Shown here: positions 24,974-35,000 of the stretch, one piece after another
Layout of the letters: every line of letters begins with the position of its first letter
Numbering within the stretch: position 1 is the first letter of the stretch
Source: an uncultured Muribaculaceae bacterium
Lineage (GTDB): Bacteria > Bacteroidota > Bacteroidia > Bacteroidales > Muribaculaceae
DNA length: 36,400 nucleotides
Assembly: GCA_910585275.1 (NCBI GenBank)
Contig: CAJUCW010000036.1
Coordinates: 1-36,400 of the forward strand
Direction: 5' to 3'
The notes under the pieces: model-generated
The model's input: only the letters and a program-made list of their open reading frames with translations
Databases searched by the model: none
Told to the model about the DNA's origin: nothing
Made by a program: the position numbers and the translations under genes

Positions 24974-26536
24974 TTAACCGCGGACCCACTCGGAAATGGT
25001 GAGCGTCTTGGTCGAAAAACTTATGCCTATCTTTATGACCTCCCTGCCGTCGATGGCAAACGGAAGAGCATACGCCCGGTCGTTTATCTGTGCCAGAGCC
25101 TCCGTCGCCGGGCGGTCGAGCTTAAGCTCCATGATGTAGTAATAACGGTCGGTCTTCACGAAAAGGTCGATGCTCCCCTGCGACGTTCGGTATTCCGTTT
25201 CCACCTCAAGCCCCACGAGCTTCATCAGTATCAGAAGCGCGTTATGGAGGTTCTGTTCGCGGTCCATCTCCATGTCGTAGGATACAGACGAGAACATACT
25301 TGTAAGCCTGGCCATAAAACCGTCAACATCCCCGTCGTTAAAATCGTCGATAAGGTCATACACAAAAGGAATAGAGTCGTTATTCCGGATGTTTGAATAG
25401 AAAGGCAAGAGATATGACAGGAAACCCTCCTCAACTTCCTTGTTAGGAATCCCCAATGCGTATAACCCGGCACGACTGTTATATGATTTTATTGTAAGAT
25501 ATCCGGTTTGATACAACAACGCTATAGGCCGTGGGTTGTCAAGGTCGAGGCCTTCAAGAGAATTAAGCGAGCACCTCACATTCATCATCTCCTCAAGGTT
25601 GACGTCGAAACGCTTGAGCTGTTCCAGAAGCAACCTGGCCTGGCCCGACTGAATCCAATAATTGCGGAACTCCCTCACCTCCATCACGTTCAAAAGTGAA
25701 TACGGATTATACATGTCCTCGCCATTGCCGGAGAAACGGTAGCCGTCATACCACCGTTTCAAATCAGCAAGTGTTTCCTCACAGGTATATCCGAACTTAA
25801 CCGAAAGAGCCGAAACACCTTCCTTGAAATTATCAAGGAGTTCTTGCTCGGAAATTCCACAAACACTCGAGAAGCTGTCGTCAAACGAGATGTCGCGGAT
25901 ATTGTTCAGTCCTGAGAAGATGCTCAGATGCCCGAAACGGCTGACCCCAGTCAGAAACACAAGTTGAATATACTCTGCGCTGCTCTTGAAATTCGAATAG
26001 ATGGCATATAGCTCTGCGCGGAATGCATCGAATAAATCCTTACGGTGGAGGTTGCTCACAAGTGGTTTGTCATACTCGTCAACCAGTATGACAACTCCTT
26101 TCCCCGTCTTCTCGTATATTTTACGTATTACAGTCTCGAATCGTGTCCCCGATTCACCTGCGGTGCTTTCGATGCCATATTCCCTCTCCCACTCCGTCAG
26201 CAACGAATCCAGACGTTGCCTCAGATGTTCCCTTTCATAATATCCACCTACGTTCAGGTCCAGGTACAGAACCGGATATGGACTCCAGTCCCACTCCATC
26301 GTGTCTGCATAAAGTCCTTTGAAGAGGTGGCGTTTCCCCTGGAAGAAACATTTCAAAGTGGAAAGGAACAGGCTCTTACCGAAACGCCGCGGACGACCCA
26401 AAAAATAATACTTCGACCCGCTGTCAAGAATCGTCTCTATAAAACGGGTCTTGTCAACATAAAGGCAATCCCTGTTGCGCAAAACCTCGAACGACTGCTC
26501 CCCTATCGGATATCTGACTCGTGCTTCCTTTCCCAT
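24974..26536 (-). CDS. AAA-ATPase-like/PD-(D/E)XK nuclease domain protein
   Basis: Protein of 520 residues of the type common in gut Bacteroidales, often in many copies per genome. The N-terminal AAA-ATPase-like domain has a P-loop variant, GRPRRFGKS, at about 47-55, and Walker B VVILVDEYDKP at about 148-158. The C-terminal PD-(D/E)XK_9 domain shows SQGSIDLFV, then MELKLD, the usual D...ExK nuclease pattern. No function has been proven for the family; phage defence and mobile-element roles have been suggested. It has a clean promoter at 26640-26671 and no terminator before the integrase gene it meets. Confidence 0.9.
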   Translation of the reverse strand: MGKEARVRYPIGEQSFEVLRNRDCLYVDKTRFIETILDSGSKYYFLGRPRRFGKSLFLSTLKCFFQGKRHLFKGLYADTMEWDWSPYPVLYLDLNVGGYYEREHLRQRLDSLLTEWEREYGIESTAGESGTRFETVIRKIYEKTGKGVVILVDEYDKPLVSNLHRKDLFDAFRAELYAIYSNFKSSAEYIQLVFLTGVSRFGHLSIFSGLNNIRDISFDDSFSSVCGISEQELLDNFKEGVSALSVKFGYTCEETLADLKRWYDGYRFSGNGEDMYNPYSLLNVMEVREFRNYWIQSGQARLLLEQLKRFDVNLEEMMNVRCSLNSLEGLDLDNPRPIALLYQTGYLTIKSYNSRAGLYALGIPNKEVEEGFLSYLLPFYSNIRNNDSIPFVYDLIDDFNDGDVDGFMARLTSMFSSVSYDMEMDREQNLHNALLILMKLVGLEVETEYRTSQGSIDLFVKTDRYYYIMELKLDRPATEALAQINDRAYALPFAIDGREVIKIGISFSTKTLTISEWVRG

Positions 26537-26571
26537 TTCTATCTTAAATTATTACCTTCAAAAATATAGGT

Positions 26572-26588
26572 ACATGCCTCAGGCATGT
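26572..26588 (-). promoter_or_regulatory. small hairpin in the ATPase gene leader
   Basis: ACATGCC-TCA-GGCATGT, a seven-base perfect stem with a three-base loop, about 36 bases before the start codon and inside the predicted leader. Confidence 0.4.
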
Positions 26589-26639
26589 TTGATTGATGCG
26601 ATTTCTGGCCGGCAATGCCCTCGCCACCACATTCAGCTA

Positions 26640-26671
26640 CAAATATACAACAATTTAACGATAACGGCAAA
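26640..26671 (-). promoter_or_regulatory. promoter of the AAA-ATPase/nuclease gene
   Basis: On the minus strand TTTG (26668-26671), 20 bases, then TATATTTG (26640-26647): a full match to the Bacteroidetes promoter, about 104 bases before the start codon. Confidence 0.8.
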
Positions 26672-26694
26672 ACATAGGAAACTAATAAAACAGT

Positions 26695-26720
26695 GTTACC
26701 GGACCCGAGGGCCCGGTAAC
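26695..26720 (-). terminator. terminator of the C10 protease gene
   Basis: GTTACCGG pairs with CCGGTAAC, with further pairing inside. On the minus strand TTTTATT follows after four bases. It lies 62 bases past the protease stop and just upstream of the ATPase promoter. Confidence 0.7.
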
Positions 26721-26754
26721 GCAACAAATGCAGCTGAAATTTAAACTTTGAACC

Positions 26755-26773
26755 TTAGAGCGCGTCCTTAAAA
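26755..26773 (+). repeat. solo copy of the IS5-type element's terminus
   Basis: TTAGAGCGCGTCCTTAAAA matches the outer ends of the IS at 13616-14868, including the TTA, with one base missing compared with the right end. It is flanked by a nine-base direct repeat, TTTAAACTT, at 26740-26748 and 26775-26783; the second copy overlaps the protease stop codon. Possibly an IS or MITE relic. Confidence 0.5.
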
Positions 26774-26781
26774 CTTTAAAC

Positions 26782-29337
26782 TTACCTCGCAATCTTCATT
26801 GAGCGGCTCCTGCCGTCGGCATCGGTGGCCGTCACCACATAGATGCCTTTTGGAAGATGGCTCAACGACGCGGAAACACCATTGCCGTTGCTGACAAAAG
26901 GCAACGCCTCTATAGCCCCGGTCAAAGAAGCTACGCATATACTCTTAATGGCTACCGCCGACTTTACAGTCACTTGACAATCATATCTTTCATAGCATAT
27001 TTCTATGCCATTTTTATCTGTTGCAATCTCTTTTATTCCCGACGTCGCTATTCTGAAGAATATTGAATCACTCACTCGTTGTAATCCAAATTTGTCAACA
27101 TATACAACTGCCACGTAATTCACGTCGTCTTCTCCTTCATTGAAATCAAGCACTCCTTTCACAGTGGAGGTTTCGTTGTTTGCCAAAATAGGAGTGGGCC
27201 CCATAGCCACCGATGTTATATTGGCCCCCAATGTTTCCGGGAAAATGAGAACATAAATAGGATATCCGAAGAAGTTGGATTCATTCGTAATATTGCAACT
27301 GAACGGAATCACCTCTTTGTCATGCACCATGAAGACATCAGTTGCTCCATAGCCGTCGATATTCCAAGACATGGAAGACAATCCCGGCATAGTAAAATCG
27401 GAAACCGATACCTTCATTGTCCCGGAATTGACATCCATTGTCACCGTCCCTTCCCAGGGATAGAGAAAATCGTTATTTGGTTCTGAAAGGGTGGGATCGC
27501 AATAACGAAGTGTGTATTCTCTCGAAGAAGAGGGCACTGATGCTCCCTTTTCAGTGGAGAAGAGTGTAATAAACTGACTGGTTACTGTTTCACCCGGTTT
27601 GAAAGTCAGAACTATGCCTTCTCCACTCATTTGGTGGCTCCCGTCAAAATACAGACGGGGATAGAAGGCACGGGTTATTTCCTTGTCAGAGTTGTTGGTG
27701 GCAGTGATTGTGAGTTTTACCGCACAATTATAATACAATGCCGACACCGGTTCGCTCGCATCGATGACCAGGTTGGCAAAAGGCAGATTCTCAATATTAT
27801 ACTCCGCGCCTGATTTACTGAATACAAAATAGTTATAACAGTTCGGAGAAGCAAGGACAGGAATCCATGGTGCGTTTTTTTCAGATGTTGTTTGGAAGCA
27901 TACCGTGAACTTATACTTACCGTCTTCCAACCCCCGGGGGATTGGGACCGTCATTCTGTTACCCGAAACACCTGCGTATGAAATCATATTTCCATTCTCC
28001 GTCTTTGTAAGAGAGGGTGCGTCGATTTTTTTTCTTAATGCAAATGTATAATATTTTATGTCTCCCTGAGTATCATCTATTTTTTCTATTGAATAACCGA
28101 GGTTCACGGTTATTGCGTCGAGTCCCATATTTATCCACCAACCATTGTCGGATAAATTCAATATGAAACTGTTGTTTGATACTTCGGCTGAAAGATTTCC
28201 CATTTGCGTTATCAAGCACGGTGTGTCTCCTTCCTTTGTAGGTTGGATTCCAATCACAATATCTTGCCCGAAATTGAAGCCACCTCCTTCGCCGCCACCA
28301 GTGCCGACCGCATCCGGATTAAGCGCGTCGAGTGAAAAGTAGCCGTCGCTCATTCCACCCCATCCCCAGTTGAAATGGAAATAACCATCGGCGTTATATC
28401 CGTCGCAAACGAATTCATGACCGACTGAAGTCGATTGTCCTCCGTAAAGAACAGGTCTCCCGTTGGCGATTTCATTATAAATAATTTCATTCCATTCGGT
28501 GGCAGTGTAGTAGTCTCGGATACAGTATTGAATATTGGGGTTATATTTGAAATTGTTTATAAAAGCTTTTGCCGCATTTCTTGCCAATGCTCCCGATCCT
28601 GAAAGGCTGTAACTCATATCCACTGAATATCCACATGCCTTCATAAGATATGCCACGGCATCCGCCTCTTCAGGGGTATATTCACCCGAATAAGACAACT
28701 GCATGTTATTCCAATCCAATAGTTTTTCGCCAAGAAGCATTGTTTCCGTCTTGTCGGTGCCCGGGAGGGTGATTCTTCCGGATCCGAATGCTCTTTCCGG
28801 ATAATTCCAATATTTCATTATCTGAGCCATGGCGGTTGCCACGCATCCTGTAGGCGCTTTATAACCATAAATCTCCGGACACGCATCGTTGTATGGTTCG
28901 TTTTGGTTCCATGTGGTTTTAACAAGTGGAGCGAACGCTTTTCTTCCTTCTACAGCATTCGCTTTATAAGCCGGAAAATTTTTAGCTCTTGCGTATTCTA
29001 TTTGGCGACCATATTCCGACAACCACCATTCAAGTTGAGGAGGGAGGTTGGAGGAATTGAAGTCTCCACAATCTGTATAGCCCAACACCGGGATTGCCAC
29101 ATCATCGGCACTCACGACAATGAATCCTTTGCCGGAGGGATTCTCGAAAATATAAAGTGAAGCCGCCCCTTCGTCCGACTCCTTTGCCATCAACAGCTTT
29201 GGGAAATCGGTTGCCCGTGTAATCGTGATTCCTGCTCTTTCAAGAGCCTCGTTAGGTGTGAGCGGTGATGCAAAAGCGCTGCAAAACGAGAAAAATATGG
29301 TTGCAAAAAACGGAAATAGCTTTCTCATAAATTTCAT
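26782..29337 (-). CDS. secreted C10 (streptopain-like) cysteine protease with T9SS tail
   Basis: Predicted secreted cysteine protease of 851 residues. The signal peptide is about 1-22. A Spi-type propeptide follows (about 25-120, FIVVSADDVAIPVLGYTD), then the C10 peptidase domain with Cys165 (APTGCVATAMAQIMKYW) and His307 (SVGHEFVCDGYN). Beta-rich domains come next, and a C-terminal type A sorting domain of the type IX secretion system ends the protein (GIYVVTATDADGRSRSMKI). I chose the ATG at 29337 (29328 is also possible). The frame opens at 29379, but that start lies inside the terminator palindrome and would put 14 non-signal residues first. Known C10 members (streptopain, prtT, Bfp proteases) digest proteins outside the cell. 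Its place after SusC, SusD and a lipoprotein suggests it feeds peptides to that transporter. Confidence 0.9.
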   Translation of the reverse strand: MKFMRKLFPFFATIFFSFCSAFASPLTPNEALERAGITITRATDFPKLLMAKESDEGAASLYIFENPSGKGFIVVSADDVAIPVLGYTDCGDFNSSNLPPQLEWWLSEYGRQIEYARAKNFPAYKANAVEGRKAFAPLVKTTWNQNEPYNDACPEIYGYKAPTGCVATAMAQIMKYWNYPERAFGSGRITLPGTDKTETMLLGEKLLDWNNMQLSYSGEYTPEEADAVAYLMKACGYSVDMSYSLSGSGALARNAAKAFINNFKYNPNIQYCIRDYYTATEWNEIIYNEIANGRPVLYGGQSTSVGHEFVCDGYNADGYFHFNWGWGGMSDGYFSLDALNPDAVGTGGGEGGGFNFGQDIVIGIQPTKEGDTPCLITQMGNLSAEVSNNSFILNLSDNGWWINMGLDAITVNLGYSIEKIDDTQGDIKYYTFALRKKIDAPSLTKTENGNMISYAGVSGNRMTVPIPRGLEDGKYKFTVCFQTTSEKNAPWIPVLASPNCYNYFVFSKSGAEYNIENLPFANLVIDASEPVSALYYNCAVKLTITATNNSDKEITRAFYPRLYFDGSHQMSGEGIVLTFKPGETVTSQFITLFSTEKGASVPSSSREYTLRYCDPTLSEPNNDFLYPWEGTVTMDVNSGTMKVSVSDFTMPGLSSMSWNIDGYGATDVFMVHDKEVIPFSCNITNESNFFGYPIYVLIFPETLGANITSVAMGPTPILANNETSTVKGVLDFNEGEDDVNYVAVVYVDKFGLQRVSDSIFFRIATSGIKEIATDKNGIEICYERYDCQVTVKSAVAIKSICVASLTGAIEALPFVSNGNGVSASLSHLPKGIYVVTATDADGRSRSMKIAR

Positions 29338-29364
29338 GATATGATGATTAGATTCTAAAAAATC

Positions 29365-29402
29365 TATAAGGTGTGCCATAACCGGTTATGGCACACCTTA
29401 TA
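29365..29402 (-). terminator. perfect 38-bp palindrome, intrinsic terminator or attenuator
   Basis: TATAAGGTGTGCCATAACC is followed directly by its exact complement. On the minus strand GATTTTTTAG comes next, the hallmark of an intrinsic terminator. It lies between the lipoprotein gene and the protease gene, so it should limit how much of the susC transcript reaches the protease. Confidence 0.85.
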
Positions 29403-29421
29403 CAGATTGTTTACCTTAAGA

Positions 29422-30285
29422 TTATTCTGCGGTAGGAATAAAGAAACTCGGTGTTTCGTATCCAATACATCCTAAGTTCCCGGCCATCCATGCGAACTGG
29501 AAGAATGCAGAATGGTCTTCATACATGCCGTTTTCAAATCCCGAAACGGATGTAACGAAAGATTCTTGTCCTTGCCAGTAACCTATATCCTGTACCCAAA
29601 GAGGCTGAGGTTCGTCATATCCTTGAAGACGAACTGTAAATGGCGTATTGGTCTGAGGGATACGGAAAAGTTGATATTTTCCGTCTTCATCTTCTCCAAA
29701 AACGTTGATCAGCTGCATTTTGACGGAACTTCCTACAGCAAAGGCATCTTCGATTCTATAAAGAGTCGGGTCTTGCACACATTTTTGTAGTGTTGCAAAT
29801 GTTGATTGTGTGCCTACGAATCCCTGATTGATGTAGAAAGTGCCTTCCACAACGTCTGTCCAGTCGAGTCCGGTAAATGTCGCGGTTCCTCTCTTTCCGT
29901 ATGTCCCGTTTGAAGCTACGGCTGAAATCACACAGTCTCCGTGTATATCCGTAAGGTTGACGTCAGTATTGACGGCACCTTCGACAGCAATTTTCTCACC
30001 GTTTTCAATCACGCGGTTCACATAGGCTTCTTCACCATTTTCTTTAATGAATTCACTGATGTCGGAAGCCCTTTCGACAAGATAATACACTTCACGTGCG
30101 GCACTGTTTGTGGCAAACCTTACTCTTACGTCGTTGTCCGGGTTAAGTGCCGGGTCGGTGACATCGTATGTATATACGGTCACTGCTGGAGTCGGGTTTG
30201 TCCCCGGGTCTGTTCCCTCTTCGGCAGAGCAAGATGCGAGTAATGCCATTGGAACAGCCATCAGGACATATTTATATATCTTCAT
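29422..30285 (-). CDS. putative surface lipoprotein, third gene of the Sus-like locus
   Basis: Protein of 287 residues that I cannot place in a named family. A lipoprotein signal peptide is clear (MKIYKYVLMAVPMALLASC, lipobox LASC, Cys19). A Pro/Thr/Gly-rich linker follows (EEGTDPGTNPTP), then a fibronectin-like beta region (VTVYTYDVTDPA onwards, with repeated Thr/Val strands), and a C-terminal domain rich in aromatic residues. Its place after SusD matches that of the SusE/SusF-like or other ligand-binding lipoproteins of such loci. It starts 43 bases after the susD stop and lies before the terminator palindrome. Confidence 0.8.
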   Translation of the reverse strand: MKIYKYVLMAVPMALLASCSAEEGTDPGTNPTPAVTVYTYDVTDPALNPDNDVRVRFATNSAAREVYYLVERASDISEFIKENGEEAYVNRVIENGEKIAVEGAVNTDVNLTDIHGDCVISAVASNGTYGKRGTATFTGLDWTDVVEGTFYINQGFVGTQSTFATLQKCVQDPTLYRIEDAFAVGSSVKMQLINVFGEDEDGKYQLFRIPQTNTPFTVRLQGYDEPQPLWVQDIGYWQGQESFVTSVSGFENGMYEDHSAFFQFAWMAGNLGCIGYETPSFFIPTAE

Positions 30286-30328
30286 TTGTCAATTTTTTTG
30301 AGTTAAAAAAATATTTGTTTCTCCGTTA

Positions 30329-32014
30329 TCACCAACTGTGCTCAGGAGAGTTTCCTTTAGGCGCAATCGGGGTGGGATTGTTCACTACAGCTCCGTTATA
30401 GTTAGTCTCGGTCTGCACGATACAGAATGTCATCCACTGTGGAGGAGTACTTGTGTTCCAACGATATCCGTTGATGTGGTTTGTGCCGGGATAGCTTCGG
30501 ATGATGCCTTTGTTCAGACGTTTCACATCAAACATTGACAGACCTTCTCCCCAGAATTCTACGCGGCGTTGCCACCATATTTCGTTTACGAAAGCGGATG
30601 TCGCATTGTTGTTGTATGCCTCGTTGTGTTTGCCATATTCATAGTTGGGATCACGCGTCTGGGCAAACGCTGTAAGAAGTTGTTTGCCACGCTCTTCGTT
30701 CTGGCGTCCTGCAGCCTCAGCCTCGATAAGGACCATTTCTTCCACACGCATCATCGGCACGTCAACGCAATAAGCCTCAAGGTTGTCAGTGTGGTTGCCG
30801 TCTTTCGCACGGAATTTCAAGGGCATTCCTCCGAACCCATGCGAACCGTTGGTGTTGGAAATGATGTTGGAGGCGGTCCCGTAAAGATTTTCAGGAACGT
30901 CTGAATACTCACTGAGGGCAGTAAGGATTTCGCTTTGCGATTCCATACTGTCAAGAGAGAAATCAATCCAGCATTTCTTGCGGGCATCTGTTGACGGGAT
31001 GGTCTGGTATAGATGATAGTCGATGTAATTTCCTGCACCGTAGGTGGTGTAGTAGCCATAGCTGTCAGAAGGAAGTTCGGTGATAAACCAAGAACCCCAT
31101 GAGTGGTTGCCTTCTTTGTCAACCATAACCTGGTCGTCTTTCTTAAATGTACAAGCCATCATCCAGGAGTTGGTGAAGTTGGCGTCGTTGAAGCCATGGT
31201 TACGGTCGATATATTGCTCTCCGGTCATTACAGTGTAGCCGTTCTGTGCCATCTTTGCATATTTTTCGGCGTTGGCCCAATCTTCCATAAGCAGATACAC
31301 TCGGGCTTTCATACCATAGACGCAAGAAACGTCGGGAGTGTATTTGTTCGGACGTGCATAGTTGGCGAGTTGAGTTTCGGCCACATCGAGGTCGGAAAGG
31401 ATGAACTGCATCATCTCTTGGTAAGGTGCACGTGGATTTTCCGTAGCGTTATCAAGATCTATCGCATTGGTGATGATAGGCACTGTAGGCGATTGCGAAT
31501 CTTCCCCATACGACTTCTGAGAGTACATCTGCGCCAAGTCAAGATTATACCATGCTCGTAGGAAATGGGCTATTCCGGCACCTGCAATCCTTTCCGGAGA
31601 TGGATTCTCTCCGGCCATGTTGATTACGGTGTTACAACTCTTGATACCTACGAAGTAATAGGTCCAGGGATACTGACAATCAAGATAGATGGGAGCGAGT
31701 GCAACACCACACTGATACCATGTGTTGAACCAATTATAGCCGCCTCCCACACATACCATGTCATTGCCGGTAACATCACGGCGCACGTAGATTGCCGGGT
31801 ATCCGAAGTCATTTGGCTTTTCATAACTGTCGCCTGCAAATACCCATTGGCCGGCTATGTTGGAGGTGAGTGCGGAAACGAAATTATCGTATGAACCGGG
31901 AGCGTTGGCTGCTTGGTCTTCCGTCACAGAGCCTCCTTGTGGCTCAAACTCCTGGATGCAGGAAGAAAAGGCCATGAGTGCCACTCCGGCAGTCGTTAAT
32001 ACTATCTTTTTCAT
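30329..32014 (-). CDS. SusD/RagB family nutrient-binding outer-membrane lipoprotein
   Basis: Protein of 561 residues that forms the lid over the SusC-type pore and binds the nutrient at the cell surface. It has a lipoprotein signal (MKKIVLTTAGVALMAFSSC, Cys19), then EFEPQGGSVTEDQAANA, typical for the start of mature SusD proteins. TPR-like helices follow (such as RAWYNLDLAQMY and CVYGMKARVYLLMEDWANAEKYA). The C-terminal SusD signature includes MMRVEEMVLIEAEAAGR and WWQRRVEFWGEGLSMFDVKRL. It is complete. The ligand is not readable, but the protease next door suggests peptides, as in RagB of Porphyromonas. Confidence 0.95.
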   Translation of the reverse strand: MKKIVLTTAGVALMAFSSCIQEFEPQGGSVTEDQAANAPGSYDNFVSALTSNIAGQWVFAGDSYEKPNDFGYPAIYVRRDVTGNDMVCVGGGYNWFNTWYQCGVALAPIYLDCQYPWTYYFVGIKSCNTVINMAGENPSPERIAGAGIAHFLRAWYNLDLAQMYSQKSYGEDSQSPTVPIITNAIDLDNATENPRAPYQEMMQFILSDLDVAETQLANYARPNKYTPDVSCVYGMKARVYLLMEDWANAEKYAKMAQNGYTVMTGEQYIDRNHGFNDANFTNSWMMACTFKKDDQVMVDKEGNHSWGSWFITELPSDSYGYYTTYGAGNYIDYHLYQTIPSTDARKKCWIDFSLDSMESQSEILTALSEYSDVPENLYGTASNIISNTNGSHGFGGMPLKFRAKDGNHTDNLEAYCVDVPMMRVEEMVLIEAEAAGRQNEERGKQLLTAFAQTRDPNYEYGKHNEAYNNNATSAFVNEIWWQRRVEFWGEGLSMFDVKRLNKGIIRSYPGTNHINGYRWNTSTPPQWMTFCIVQTETNYNGAVVNNPTPIAPKGNSPEHSW

Positions 32015-32034
32015 TGTTGATTTCTTTTTAATTG

Positions 32035-35000
32035 TTAGAATATAACTTCAAGGCCACCGGATATGGTTCTCATTGGAGAATATGCACCTACCGACGCGTT
32101 GCCTCCGAAAGAGTAGCGGGGGTCAAGACCTTTGCGGGCAGACCAGAAGCAGAGGTTCTCTCCGGCGCAATAAACGCGAAGTTTCTCAATGTCTTTGAAA
32201 AATTTCGGGAAGGTGAAACCTACGGTAAACGACTGGAAATTCAGATAACCGGCGTTGGTCAGGAAGCGGTCGCTCGCTTGTACAGCGTTTTCGTCTCCAA
32301 TCTGCCAGCGTGGGATATTTGAAGTCGTGTTGTTGGGACTCCATGATTTGATGTAATCCTTATGGAAGTTACGGCCTGCGCTTGAACCCGTAAGTGAAGC
32401 GTCGGGAGTCATGAGGGTGGCGTAACGTGAATCATATACTTTTCCTCCTATTTGATAGTCGAACGTAGCTGTGATATCGAACCATTTTACCTTGACGGTA
32501 GTTGAGAATCCGCCATACACTTTGGGGAGAATCGAGCCAACCGCATATCTGGATGCTTCACCAGCCTTTGTGGTGACGTACTTGGGATCTTTTATCTTGC
32601 CGGGTTTCGACGTGGTCATTCCGCCGTCTGCCTGAATAAGGTTGGGGTCGTAATAATAGAGAGATTCACCTTTGTCGTTGACTCCAGCGTATGCAAGATT
32701 CATGTAATTATACATCGGCTCACCTTCTTCATACCAGTAGCTTCCTTCATAGAATCCGCCATAGACTTTTGTCTTTGCTTTTGGAAGCGATACAATTTTA
32801 TTCACGTTGTGTGAAAGGTTGGCGTTGATGGTCCATTCGTAATCTTTTGTGCGGATGGGAGTGCCGGAAAGTGAAAGTTCCACACCGGTGTTTCGGATTG
32901 TACCCATGTTGCCGTAATATCCACGGCCACCAGTCGATTCGGGTACAGAAAGCCAGAACAAGAGGTTGCTTGTGTTTTTATTATAGAAATCGATATTGCC
33001 GGCAAGACGATTGTCGAAAAATCCGAATTCTACACCCACGTTGAGGTTGGTTGTGGTTTCCCAGGTAATTTCAGGATTGCCGAAGCCCATGTTGAAGATA
33101 GGAGACATTTGGGTTTTGGAAGCCCTCTGAAGATTATACATGTTGGTCCATGCATAGCTGCTGCTAATGTTGTCGTTACCCTGCTGACCGATAGAAACTT
33201 TAAGTTTAAGATAATCAAGCCAGTTGTGGGTGCTTGCCAAGAAGTCTTCTTTGGAAATCATCCAGGCCGCGCCTATGCTCCAGAAGTTGCCCCATCTGTG
33301 GGCTTTTGCGAAACGGGAAGAAGCATCACGACGATAGGATGCCGATGCATAATACTTTTCAAGATAGTTATATTGCACGCTCCCGAACCATCCTTCTACA
33401 TTATAACGGTTCTTATATGATGAAGCATCTACTTGAACGTCAGCAAAGGCGTTGAGCTCAAGGATACTGGGAGAGAACATGCCTCGTCCTGAGGCTCCAA
33501 GGTAGCTGCCGTCTGAGCGGTAATATTCATGACCTGCCATTACGTTGACATAATGGTCGCAGAAATGCTTGTAGAAAGTAAGTGTTTGTGTGTTGTTTGT
33601 TCGTACGTTGGTGGTAACAGATTTCGTGATGCCTCCATTAGTGGCTTTACCACCCGGAGTGAATGGGCTGTAAGCTCCTGTTCCTTGGGTTTCTCCCCAT
33701 GTGACATTGCTTACGACTTCGAATTTCAAATAGTCCGTGAAATCGAATGTTGCGTTGAAAGTGGCGTTAAGCTGATGTCCCGTCGATTTGTTTGTGTCAT
33801 AGAGCTGTGTCCCAATAGGGTTGCCGGGTGCGCCGAACGGACGGAGTCCGTTGTAATAATCCTGCTGTCCGTAGTCAAAACGGATATTTCCGTATTCATC
33901 GTTAAGAATGTAAGGGTTTCCGTTTGAATCCACACCTCTTACATACACCGGATATATTGGGGCAATCATTCCGGTGAAGTAGAGTATATTGTTGGATGAA
34001 AAATCTGTGCCCATGCTCGGGTTGCCTGTGGTGCTACCATAGGTATAACCGATGTTACCTCCGATGCGCAGCCAGTTTTTAGCTTGATATTCTGCACGGA
34101 TGCGTCCGCTGAATCGGTCATATTTCGAGGGGGTAAGGATACCTTCATCTCCAAGGTAACTAAGGCTGGCATACATAGAAGCACGGTCATTGCCGCCGTT
34201 TATGCTGACGTTGTATTCTTGACGGAAACCGTCTTTGTAAGCGATGTCGTTCCAGTTGTCAGGGATAAGATAACGTGACTCACCATTATATTCGAATGTG
34301 CGGCCAAGAGTCGCGTTCGGATTCAACCTGCCGTCCATACCGATAAGATTTTCACCTTCGGGAAGTGTATAGACATTATACATTAGCTGACCGAGCATGG
34401 TGTTGTTGGCAGCGGCGTTTGCAGCTGCCGCGCTCATTCCCTGTCCATATACGTTATAGTTATAAATCTGGCTGTAATAAGCCTCATAATAAGCTCCAGG
34501 ATTGTCGATTACGTCATAGTCCTGAACTGCACGGCTGTTTGAGCCCCACTTTGCATTAACCGTAATCTGGGCGTCTTTGTTGGCGCCGCGCTTGGTTGTA
34601 ATGATAATTACGCCGGCTGCACCACGCGCTCCGTAAAGTGCTGCTGAGGCAGCGTCTTTCAACACTGATATTGAAGCGATATCGCTCTGCGGTATATTAC
34701 TGAGGCTTGCTGGATAAGGCGCGCCGTCAACAATTACGAGAGGTTCGATTCCGGAATAGAGGGAAGAAATGCCTCGAATGTTGATAGAGCCGGTAGAACC
34801 GGGGGCGCCCGTAGAACCTCGCATTTGAAGGCCAGGCACTGTGCCGACAAGTGCGTCGGCCACATTGGAAGTGGTGTGCTGCTGAATATCCGCTGCGTTG
34901 ACCACGGCTGCAGAACCTGTGAAAGCTTCTTTTGTCGTAGTTCCGAACGCCACTACCATCACATCGTCGAGAGTCTTGCTGCTTGATGCCAAAGAAACGA

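Noticed and set aside
29338..29379. Protease start at ATG 29379
   Set aside because: This start lies inside the 38-bp terminator palindrome and would bury the signal peptide behind 14 extra residues.
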